Below, piece by piece: positions 1-6,720 of a DNA stretch of 8,555 nucleotides; the first letter of the stretch is position 1; every line of letters begins with the position of its first letter. The DNA comes from Oscillospiraceae bacterium (GTDB lineage: Bacteria > Bacillota > Clostridia > Oscillospirales > Ruminococcaceae), in contig JAHHUA010000068.1 of NCBI GenBank assembly GCA_020024235.1, forward strand, positions 1-8,555. Reading direction: 5' to 3'. The translations under genes were made by a program, and so were the position numbers. A model generated the notes under the pieces. It worked only from the letters and a program-made list of their open reading frames with translations, was not told where the DNA came from and did not search any database.

Positions 1-18
1 TGATACAAGATATTGTAA

Positions 19-24
19 AAGGAG
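19..24 (+). promoter_or_regulatory. Ribosome binding site of hutH
   Basis: AAGGAG lies 10 bases before the ATG at 35. It is a near-perfect Shine-Dalgarno sequence and fixes the start of hutH. The 34 bases before the ATG show no convincing promoter, so the promoter is probably beyond the left edge. Confidence 0.85.
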
Positions 25-34
25 AAAAATAGAT

Positions 35-1561
35 ATGGAAATTATTATAGGTAATAAAAATCTCACATTGGACGAATTTGTGGAAGTGGCAAGAAATAAG
101 GCTAAAGTAGTTTTGTCAGATGAGGCTGTTGAAAAAATAAACAAATCTAGAAATGTAGTAGATACATTTGTTGAAAATGAAGATGTTGTTTATGGTATTA
201 CCACAGGTTTCGGAAAATTTAGCAATGTTAAAATCTCAAAAGAAGACAGTGATTTACTTCAAAAGAATTTAATTATAACACACGCAGTCGGTGCAGGAAA
301 TCCTTTTCCTGAGGAAGTTGTAAGAGGTATGCTTTTACTTCGTATAAACAATCTTTCAAAAGGTTATTCAGGGGCAAGACTTATTGTAATTAACACACTT
401 ATAGATATGTTAAATAAAGGTGTAGTACCCCATATTCCGGAAAAGGGCTCATTGGGAGCCAGCGGAGATTTAGCTCCTCTTTCCCATATGACTTTACCTA
501 TGATAGGTTTGGGATTAGCTTACTATAACGGTGAACTTATGCCCGGAGCTGAAGCTATGAAAAAAGCGGGAATTAAAACTGTTGAACTTTCTTCAAAGGA
601 AGGACTTTCTCTTATAAACGGCACACAGGCTATGACTTCCGTAGGAGCTTTGGCTGTATATGATGCTCTTATGCTTTCCAAGGAAGCTGATATAATCGCT
701 GCTCTTTCCGTGGAATCACACAACGGAATTACAAACGCATATGACCCAAGAATTCAGGAAGTAAGACCTCATAATGGTCAAATTAAAACAGCTAAAAATT
801 TACTTCAGCTTTTGGCTGACAGCAAAATGACAACAAAACAGGGTGAAATCAGAGTTCAAGACGCTTATTCCCTCCGCTGCCTGCCCCAAATTCACGGTGC
901 CAGCAAAGATGCAATAAATTATGTAAAGGAAAAAGTTGAAATTGAAATTAATGCCGTTACTGATAACCCCATTATCTTTGGAGAAACTATGGAAGGTATT
1001 TCAGGCGGAAACTTCCATGGACAGCCAATGGCTTTGGCTTTTGACTTTTTGGGTATTGCCCTTGCAGAATTTGCAAATGTTTCCGAAAGACGCATAGAAA
1101 GATTGGTAAACCCTGCTTTAAGTGAACTGCCGGCATTTTTAACCGAACACGGAGGACTTAACTCAGGATTTATGATTGTTCAGTATTCCGCTGCATCTTT
1201 GGTTTCCGAAAATAAGGTTTTGGCTCATCCTGCCAGTGTTGACAGCATACCTTCTTCCGCAAACCAGGAAGACCATGTTTCCATGGGTACAATAGCTGCA
1301 AGAAAAGCTGCTGAAATTCTTAAAAACTCCAGAAGAGTTTTGGCTATGGAACTTATGTGTGCCTGTCAGGGAATTGACCTTAGAGGAAAGAAAGATTTGG
1401 GCAAAGGTACAGCTCCCGTTTATGACATAGTCAGAAATGTGGTTCCTATGCTTAAAGAGGACAGAGAACTTTATGAGGACATCAATAAATGTGAACAGCT
1501 CCTCATTGATGGTTCCATTATTAAGGCTTCCGAAAAGGCAGCAGGCGAAATTTTGGCATAA
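35..1561 (+). CDS. hutH: Histidine ammonia-lyase (histidase)
   Basis: This cytoplasmic enzyme removes ammonia from L-histidine to give trans-urocanate, the first step of histidine degradation. The 508-residue length matches the usual 505 to 510. The Ala142-Ser143-Gly144 triad, within GSLGASGDLAPLSH, forms the self-made MIO electrophile; its numbering is the same as in Pseudomonas putida HutH. Other active-site residues known from that enzyme are recognisable: Tyr53 (VVYGITTGFG), His83, Asn195 (SLINGTQ), Gln275, Tyr278 and Arg281 (RVQDAYSLRC), Phe327 and Glu412 (NQEDHVSMG). It is therefore expected to be active. The ATG start has an AAGGAG site 10 bases upstream. It is the first gene of a five-gene set and precedes hutU by 57 bases. 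Phenylalanine or tyrosine ammonia-lyases are related, but the residue set and the neighbours support histidase. No frameshift is seen. Confidence 0.97.
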   Translation: MEIIIGNKNLTLDEFVEVARNKAKVVLSDEAVEKINKSRNVVDTFVENEDVVYGITTGFGKFSNVKISKEDSDLLQKNLIITHAVGAGNPFPEEVVRGMLLLRINNLSKGYSGARLIVINTLIDMLNKGVVPHIPEKGSLGASGDLAPLSHMTLPMIGLGLAYYNGELMPGAEAMKKAGIKTVELSSKEGLSLINGTQAMTSVGALAVYDALMLSKEADIIAALSVESHNGITNAYDPRIQEVRPHNGQIKTAKNLLQLLADSKMTTKQGEIRVQDAYSLRCLPQIHGASKDAINYVKEKVEIEINAVTDNPIIFGETMEGISGGNFHGQPMALAFDFLGIALAEFANVSERRIERLVNPALSELPAFLTEHGGLNSGFMIVQYSAASLVSENKVLAHPASVDSIPSSANQEDHVSMGTIAARKAAEILKNSRRVLAMELMCACQGIDLRGKKDLGKGTAPVYDIVRNVVPMLKEDRELYEDINKCEQLLIDGSIIKASEKAAGEILA

Positions 1562-1618
1562 TTATAATTCATAACTAATATATAAAATTAAATTTTAAGA
1601 ATAGAGAGGTAATTTGAA

Positions 1619-3637
1619 ATGACAAATTTTGATATTGCCAATGCAATGACAATTAAACTCGATGATGAACTTCCGGAGATGCCGGAATTTGACCCTGCTT
1701 ATCGCAGAGCTCCTGACAGAGGTTTTACACTTACCAAAGCTCAAACAGAAACAGCACTTAAAAATGCACTCAGATATATTCCGGAAAAGTATCATGCTAA
1801 ACTGGCTCCCGAGTTTTTAAACGAACTTAAAACCAGAGGCAGAATTTACGGATATCGTTTCAGACCTGCCGGCAAACTTTACGGAAAACCTATTGATGAA
1901 TATAAGGGAAAATGTATAGAGGGAAAAGCATTCCAGGTTATGATAGACAATAACTTGGATTTTGATGTGGCTTTATACCCCTATGAACTGGTTACATATG
2001 GTGAAACAGGTCAGGTTTGTCAAAACTGGATGCAGTACAGACTTATTAAAAAATACCTTGAAAATCTTACACAGGATCAAACTTTGGTAATTGAATCAGG
2101 ACATCCGTTGGGACTTTTTAAGTCCAAACCTACAGCTCCCCGTGTTATAATTACCAATGGTGTTATGATAGGTATGTTCGATACTCATAAGGATTTCCAT
2201 GAAGCTCAGCAAATGGGTGTTACCAACTATGGACAAATGACAGCAGGCGGCTGGATGTACATAGGCCCTCAAGGTATTGTTCATGGTACATTTAATACAA
2301 TTTTAAATGCAGGACGCATGAAGCTGGGTATTCCTGCTGACGGAGATTTGTCAGGGGTATTGTTTGTTACCAGTGGTTTGGGCGGAATGAGCGGCGCTCA
2401 GCCAAAAGCTGTTGAAATTGCAGGTGGAGTCGGCATTATTGCGGAAGTTGACTACTCCAGAATTATGACAAGATATAACCAGGGCTGGGTAAGCAAGATT
2501 GCAAAAACCCCCGAAGAAGCTTTCAAAATTGCTGATGAATACATAGCTAAAAAAGAACCTATGTCCATAGCTTACCACGGAAATATTGTTGATATTTTGG
2601 AATATGCAGTTAAGGAAAATATTGAAATTCCACTTTTGTCAGACCAAACCTCCTGTCATGCGGTTTATGATGGCGGTTACTGTCCTGCAGATATTACGTT
2701 TGAAGAAAGAACAAGACTTCTTAAAGAAGAACATGATAAATTCTGTGAAATGGTTGATGCTACTTTGGCTCGCCATTATAATGCAATTAAAACTTTGACA
2801 GAAAGAGGAACCTACTTCTTTGATTATGGAAATTCCTTTATGAAAGCTATATATGACAGCGGAATTAAAGAAATTGCCAAAAATGGATATGACGAAAAAG
2901 ACGGATTTATTTGGCCCTCCTATGTTGAAGATATTATGGGACCTATGCTGTTTGACTATGGTTACGGCCCATTCAGATGGGTATGTTTAAGCGGAAAACC
3001 CGAAGATCTTCACAAAACAGACCTTGCAGCCATGTCCTGTATAGACCCTGACAGACGCAGTCAGGACAGAGATAACTATGTATGGATCAGAGATGCCGAA
3101 AAGAATAAGCTGGTTGTAGGTACACAGGCAAGAATACTCTATCAGGACGCTTACGGCAGAATGAGAATTGCTCTTAAATTCAATGAAATGGTTAAAAACG
3201 GAGAAATCGGACCTGTTATGTTAGGACGAGATCACCATGATGTCAGCGGTACAGATTCACCATTCAGAGAAACTTCCAACATTAAGGACGGAAGCAATGT
3301 TACAGCTGATATGGCTATTCAGTGTTATGCAGGAAATGCAGCAAGAGGCATGAGCCTTATAGCTTTACACAACGGCGGTGGTGTAGGAACAAGCAAATCC
3401 ATTAATGGTGGTTTTGGTATGGTTTTGGACGGAAGTCAAAGAGTTTCCGACACTATAGCCAATGCAATGCTTTGGGATGTTATGGGTGGTGTTGCCAGAA
3501 GAAACTGGGCAAGAAATCCTCATGCTATTGAAACATCTATAGAATACAACAAACTAAACCCGGAAACAGACCATATTACAATTCCTTACCTTGCCGATGA
3601 AGATTTGGTTAAAAAGGAAGTTGCAAAACTGTTCTAA
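1619..3637 (+). CDS. hutU: Urocanate hydratase (urocanase), long form
   Basis: This enzyme adds water to urocanate to give 4-imidazolone-5-propionate, using tightly bound NAD+ as an electrophile. Family motifs are clear: YGQMTAGGWMYIGPQGIVHG (204-223), the NAD-binding glycine motif GLGGMSGAQP (253-262), SDQTSCHAVYDGGY (341-354), GRDHHDVSGTDSPFRETSN (536-554) and ALHNGGGVG (582-590). At 672 residues it is about 115 longer than the P. putida or Bacillus type (roughly 550 to 557) and close to vertebrate UROC1 (676). By eye about 75 of the extra residues are at the N terminus, before the conserved NNLD at 111. An AGAGAGGT ribosome site ends 9 bases before the ATG. The gene sits between hutH and hutI with gaps of 57 and 77 bases. 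In my remembered alignment, P. putida Cys410 corresponds to about Leu507 here. Confidence 0.96.
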   Translation: MTNFDIANAMTIKLDDELPEMPEFDPAYRRAPDRGFTLTKAQTETALKNALRYIPEKYHAKLAPEFLNELKTRGRIYGYRFRPAGKLYGKPIDEYKGKCIEGKAFQVMIDNNLDFDVALYPYELVTYGETGQVCQNWMQYRLIKKYLENLTQDQTLVIESGHPLGLFKSKPTAPRVIITNGVMIGMFDTHKDFHEAQQMGVTNYGQMTAGGWMYIGPQGIVHGTFNTILNAGRMKLGIPADGDLSGVLFVTSGLGGMSGAQPKAVEIAGGVGIIAEVDYSRIMTRYNQGWVSKIAKTPEEAFKIADEYIAKKEPMSIAYHGNIVDILEYAVKENIEIPLLSDQTSCHAVYDGGYCPADITFEERTRLLKEEHDKFCEMVDATLARHYNAIKTLTERGTYFFDYGNSFMKAIYDSGIKEIAKNGYDEKDGFIWPSYVEDIMGPMLFDYGYGPFRWVCLSGKPEDLHKTDLAAMSCIDPDRRSQDRDNYVWIRDAEKNKLVVGTQARILYQDAYGRMRIALKFNEMVKNGEIGPVMLGRDHHDVSGTDSPFRETSNIKDGSNVTADMAIQCYAGNAARGMSLIALHNGGGVGTSKSINGGFGMVLDGSQRVSDTIANAMLWDVMGGVARRNWARNPHAIETSIEYNKLNPETDHITIPYLADEDLVKKEVAKLF

Positions 3638-3714
3638 GCTAAAATATTCCATATTTTTAATATAAAAGCTGAATATTTCTTTAAACAGATATATTTAAGA
3701 CAGAAAGGCTTAAA

Positions 3715-4962
3715 ATGAAAAAGTTACTTATAAAAAATGCCTCGGAGCTGGTTACCTGCAGCGGGTTTTCAGCTAAAAAAGGCAAAGAAATGATGGATTT
3801 GCACATAATTGAAAACGGTGCCGTATATTGTGAGGATGGTATCATTAAAGAAGTGGGCAAAACTGATGATTTACTCAGATATGAAAGTGCAGATTGTGAA
3901 GTTTTTGATGCAAAAGGCAAAGCAGTTCTGCCCGGATTTGTAGATTCACATACTCACCTTACATTTGGTGGCTACAGAGCCGATGAATTTAACTGGAGAC
4001 TTCGTGGAGACAGTTATATGTCAATAATGGAAAGAGGGGGCGGAATTATTAATTCCGTAACATCAACCCATGAAGCCACTGAAGAAGAACTCACCCAAAT
4101 AGCATTAAAAAGACTTAAATCCATGCTCTCTTACGGTGTTACCACTGTGGAGGCAAAAAGCGGCTACGGACTTGACTTTGACACTGAAATGAAACAACTT
4201 CATATCAACAAAAAGTTAAATGACCTTCAGCCCATTGACATTGTAAGCACTTATCTAGGAGCTCATTCTGTACCTGCTCAATACAAAAACGGCGGAGAAG
4301 ATAAGTATATTGACTATATTATCGAAAATGTTATGCCTGTTGTTAAAGAAGAAAAACTGGCTGATTTTGTAGATATATTTGTAGAAAAAAATGTTTTTTC
4401 AGTAGAACATGGCAGAAAACTCTTAAATAAAGCTAAGGAAATGGGATTTAAAACCAAAATTCATGCCGACGAAATGGTATCTTTAGGTGGCAGTGAACTG
4501 GCAGCAGAGGTAGGCTGTACTTCTGCAGACCATTTGCTCCATGCCTCAGATAAGGGAATTTCCGATATGGCTAAAGCGGGGGTTATAACAACAGTTCTTC
4601 CCTGTACAGCATTTAATCTTAAAGAGGATTATGCAAGGGGCAGAAAAATGATTGATGAGGGTTGTGCCTTGGCAATAGCCACTGACTTTAACCCGGGAAG
4701 TTGTTTCTGTGAAAATCTTGCTCTGGCATTTCTGCTTTCCTGTCTTTATATGGACATAAGGGTAGAAGAAGCAGTAACAGCAATTACTATAAATGGTGCT
4801 GCCGCTGTAGGCAGGGAAAAAACCATAGGCAGTATAGATGTTGGAAAACAGGCTGACTTTGCGGTTTTGGAATTTCCAAGCTATAAATATATTCCGTATC
4901 ATATTGGCTCAAGCAGTGTGGAAACAGTTATTAAAAAAGGCGAAATTGTTTTTAACCGCTGA
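3715..4962 (+). CDS. hutI: Imidazolonepropionase
   Basis: This enzyme hydrolyses 4-imidazolone-5-propionate to N-formimino-L-glutamate. It belongs to the amidohydrolase superfamily, with a metal-dependent TIM barrel. The 415-residue length is normal. The metal ligands are visible: His79 and His81 in GFVDSHTHLTFGG, His250 in KIHADEMVSLGG, and Asp324 in IATDFNPGS. His273 (SADHLLHAS) and Glu253 are further expected active-site residues. Tyr151 in the KSGYGL motif also fits the family. The C-terminal part (IGSIDVGKQADFAVLE, then VIKKGEIVF) is the usual small beta domain of amidohydrolases. The ATG has AAAGG six bases upstream. The gap of 77 bases after hutU is the longest in the operon but shows no terminator or clear promoter, so co-transcription is likely. 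The product feeds directly into FtcD, encoded next. Confidence 0.96.
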   Translation: MKKLLIKNASELVTCSGFSAKKGKEMMDLHIIENGAVYCEDGIIKEVGKTDDLLRYESADCEVFDAKGKAVLPGFVDSHTHLTFGGYRADEFNWRLRGDSYMSIMERGGGIINSVTSTHEATEEELTQIALKRLKSMLSYGVTTVEAKSGYGLDFDTEMKQLHINKKLNDLQPIDIVSTYLGAHSVPAQYKNGGEDKYIDYIIENVMPVVKEEKLADFVDIFVEKNVFSVEHGRKLLNKAKEMGFKTKIHADEMVSLGGSELAAEVGCTSADHLLHASDKGISDMAKAGVITTVLPCTAFNLKEDYARGRKMIDEGCALAIATDFNPGSCFCENLALAFLLSCLYMDIRVEEAVTAITINGAAAVGREKTIGSIDVGKQADFAVLEFPSYKYIPYHIGSSSVETVIKKGEIVFNR

Positions 4963-4989
4963 TTTAAAATAAAAGAGAGGTAAAATAAC

Positions 4990-5889
4990 ATGGCTAAGAT
5001 AATTGAATGCATTCCAAACTTTTCCGAAGGAAGAAACAAAGAAGTAATCGAAGGATTGGCTGAAGTTGCCAGAAGTGTACCCGGAGTAACTCTCCTGGAC
5101 TACAGTTGGGACGAAAGCCACAACAGAAGTGTATTTACACTGGTAGGAGATGAAAAAGGTATACCTGAAGCTGCTTTCAGACTATGCAAAAAAGCCAGCG
5201 AAACCATCGATCTTACCAAACATGAAGGAGCTCATCCCAGAATGGGTGCTACCGATGTCATTCCCTTTGTTCCCGTAAAAGATGTAACAGTGGAAGAATG
5301 TATTGAAATTTCAAAACAAGTTGGTGAAAGAATTTACAACGAACTTAAAATCCCAAGTTTCCTGTATGAAGATTCTGCTACAACACCGGAAAGAAAAAAT
5401 CTTGCAAAAGTAAGAAAAGGTCAATTTGAGGGTATGCCCGAAAAACTTTTGCAGCCTGAATGGGCTCCGGATTACGGTGAAAGAAAAATTCACCCCACAG
5501 CAGGAATTACAGCTATCGGTGCAAGAATGCCATTGGTTGCATTCAATGTAAACTTAGATACACCTGATATTGAAATTGCAAATAAAATTGCCAAGGTTAT
5601 AAGAGGTTCCAGCGGTGGATTTAAATACTGTAAAGCTTTAGGAGTAATGTTGGAAGACAGAAATATAGCTCAGGTTTCTATGAATATGGTAAACTATGAA
5701 GGTACACCTCTTTACAGAGTTTTTGAAACAATACGCAGTGAAGCTGACCGTTATGGTGTAAGAATTATAGGCAGTGAAGTCGTAGGACTTACTCCTGCAA
5801 AAGCACTTATTGACTGTGCTGAATACTATTTAAAGATAGAAAATTTTGATTACAATAAACAAGTACTTGAAAATCATATTATAGGTTAG
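4990..5889 (+). CDS. ftcD: Glutamate formimidoyltransferase (monofunctional)
   Basis: This enzyme transfers the formimino group of N-formimino-L-glutamate to tetrahydrofolate, giving glutamate and 5-formimidoyl-THF. The 299 residues cover only the transferase half of the vertebrate two-domain FTCD protein. Motifs are IPNFSEGRN (8-16), LLDYSWDESHNRSVF (35-49), KHEGAHPRMGATDVIPFVP (77-95), GARMPLVAFNVNL (177-189), QVSMNMVNYEGTPLYRVFE (228-246) and GSEVVGLTPA (261-270). His82 in EGAHPRMG matches the catalytic His82 described for the pig enzyme. An AGAGAGGTAA ribosome site, the same string as before hutU, lies 9 bases before the ATG. The cyclodeaminase half is encoded separately by the next gene, 12 bases downstream. 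Its presence shows that this organism sends the formimino carbon to folate and does not release formamide (HutG) or use the HutF route. Confidence 0.96.
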   Translation: MAKIIECIPNFSEGRNKEVIEGLAEVARSVPGVTLLDYSWDESHNRSVFTLVGDEKGIPEAAFRLCKKASETIDLTKHEGAHPRMGATDVIPFVPVKDVTVEECIEISKQVGERIYNELKIPSFLYEDSATTPERKNLAKVRKGQFEGMPEKLLQPEWAPDYGERKIHPTAGITAIGARMPLVAFNVNLDTPDIEIANKIAKVIRGSSGGFKYCKALGVMLEDRNIAQVSMNMVNYEGTPLYRVFETIRSEADRYGVRIIGSEVVGLTPAKALIDCAEYYLKIENFDYNKQVLENHIIG

Positions 5890-5892
5890 GAG
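5888..5892 (+). promoter_or_regulatory. Ribosome binding site of fchA overlapping the ftcD stop
   Basis: AGGAG starts inside the TAG stop codon of ftcD (5887-5889) and ends 9 bases before the fchA ATG at 5902. Ribosomes finishing ftcD would uncover or directly reuse this site, so translational coupling is plausible. That would keep the two halves of the split FTCD activity at matched levels; this is inference. Confidence 0.8.
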
Positions 5893-5901
5893 ATAATTAA
5901 A

Positions 5902-6528
5902 ATGAAATTAGTTGAACTTAAAGTAAGTGAATTTTGTGATGTACTTTCTTCCGATGCTCCCGCACCCGGCGGTGGCAGTACAGCAGCTTTGGAAGGTGCT
6001 GTAGGAGCTGCCCTTACAGCTATGGTAGCTTCTTTGACTTTGGGCAAGAAGAAATATGCAGAATATGAAGATATAGCTAAAGAAACAATAGAAAAAGCAA
6101 ACAAAATCAAAGTTCAGTTTGTTGATGTATTGGACAGAGATACAGAAGCTTTTAACGGTGTAAGTGCAGTATTTGCCATGCCTAAAAATACTGATGAAGA
6201 AAAAGCAGCCAGAAAAGAAGCAATGCAAAAAGCTCTCAAGGCCTGCACTGAAACACCTATGGAAATGATGGAACTTTGCCTTGAATCACTAAAAGTTACA
6301 GAATCAATTTTGGGTAAATTCAATACCAGTGCAGCCAGCGACTTGGGTGTATCTGCTTTAAGTATTAAAGCTGCTGTTCAGGGTGCATGGCTCAATGTTC
6401 TCATTAATTTGGCAGGAATTAACGATGAAGAATATGTAAAAGAATATAAAGCAAAGGGACAAAAGATTTTAGATCAAGTTCTTCCTTTAGCTGATAAAAT
6501 TTACAATGAAATTCTCAGCATTATCTAA
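5902..6528 (+). CDS. fchA: Formimidoyltetrahydrofolate cyclodeaminase
   Basis: This enzyme converts 5-formimidoyl-THF to 5,10-methenyl-THF and ammonia, completing the pathway. The 208-residue length fits stand-alone members of the FTCD_C family. The N-terminal signature DAPAPGGGSTAALEGAVGAA (18-37) is the strongly conserved glycine-rich folate-site motif. The rest is predicted almost entirely helical (for example 53-80, 94-130 and 185-208), as expected for this all-alpha fold. The family also includes methenyl-THF cyclohydrolases and the serine-cycle FchA, so sequence alone does not exclude cyclohydrolase activity; the ftcD neighbour makes cyclodeaminase the best call. The gene is last in the operon and its stop codon abuts the terminator hairpin. 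The methenyl-THF made would go to FolD and formate-THF ligase, which are not in this window. Confidence 0.93.
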   Translation: MKLVELKVSEFCDVLSSDAPAPGGGSTAALEGAVGAALTAMVASLTLGKKKYAEYEDIAKETIEKANKIKVQFVDVLDRDTEAFNGVSAVFAMPKNTDEEKAARKEAMQKALKACTETPMEMMELCLESLKVTESILGKFNTSAASDLGVSALSIKAAVQGAWLNVLINLAGINDEEYVKEYKAKGQKILDQVLPLADKIYNEILSII

Positions 6529-6570
6529 AAATAAAACGCAGAAGCTAAAACTTCTGCGTTTTATTTTTAT
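6529..6570 (+). terminator. Intrinsic terminator of the hut operon
   Basis: A perfect 16-bp inverted repeat (6529-6544 and 6551-6566) encloses the 6-base loop CTAAAA. The inner 8 bp, CGCAGAAG pairing with CTTCTGCG, form the GC-richer core. The outer 8 pairs are A/T, so the downstream arm merges into a T-rich tail (TTTTATTTTTATTAT). The hairpin starts at the base right after the fchA stop. The A-rich left side could give weak termination on the other strand too, but no opposing gene is in the window. Confidence 0.93.
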
Positions 6571-6603
6571 TATATAGATTATATATAATTTACTGAAAAA
6601 AGG

Positions 6604-6632
6604 TTGTTTTTATATATATTTAAGTGTATAAT
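6604..6632 (+). promoter_or_regulatory. Probable sigma-A-type promoter for the c-di-GMP signalling gene
   Basis: TTGTTT (6604-6609) and a perfect TATAAT (6627-6632) are separated by exactly 17 bases. This follows the operon terminator and would start transcription near 6639, leaving a leader of about 80 bases. A second perfect TATAAT lies at 6688-6693, but the sequence 17 bases before it, TTATAA, is a poor -35, and that start would put the ribosome site at the extreme 5' end of the message. The region is very AT-rich, so chance matches are possible. Confidence 0.5.
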
Positions 6633-6702
6633 ACATTTAAATATATTTTATTAGATAAATTTGGTTATAATTATTCTTTGATATCTTTATAATAAAGCAG
6701 AC

Positions 6703-6706
6703 GGAG
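6703..6706 (+). promoter_or_regulatory. Putative ribosome binding site of the REC-GGDEF-EAL gene
   Basis: GGAG sits 14 bases before the ATG at 6721, which is longer than usual. A GTG at 6706 is in frame and overlaps this site; using it would add five residues (MKNKI), but it has no clear ribosome site of its own. The ATG is preferred because the first receiver strand (TVLIVDDS) then begins at residue 6, as is normal. Confidence 0.5.
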
Positions 6707-6720
6707 TGAAGAATAAAATT

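Noticed and set aside
1583..1597. Symmetric sequence TAAAATT-A-AATTTTA between hutH and hutU, a possible operator.
   Set aside because: It is made of A and T only in a highly AT-rich spacer and lacks the central CWG of a CodY box. No promoter accompanies it.
3641..3657. Inverted repeat AAAATAT-TCC-ATATTTT between hutU and hutI, a possible terminator or processing site.
   Set aside because: The seven pairs are all A/T, the loop is 3 bases and no solid T tract follows. The hairpin would be very weak and is expected by chance in this AT-rich gap.
4546..4902. Open frame of 118 codons on the minus strand within hutI.
   Set aside because: It lies wholly opposite a well-supported gene, has a cysteine- and phenylalanine-rich composition typical of antisense frames, and resembles no family.
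5908..6228. Minus-strand frame of 106 codons opposite fchA.
   Set aside because: It is rich in Phe, Tyr, Cys and Ser as expected from reading fchA codons backwards, and the plus-strand gene is conserved over the same stretch.
6633..6720. Leader of the signalling gene as a possible c-di-GMP riboswitch.
   Set aside because: The roughly 80-base leader is almost pure A/T, with no sign of the conserved GC-containing helices and tetraloop-receptor elements of GEMM riboswitches.
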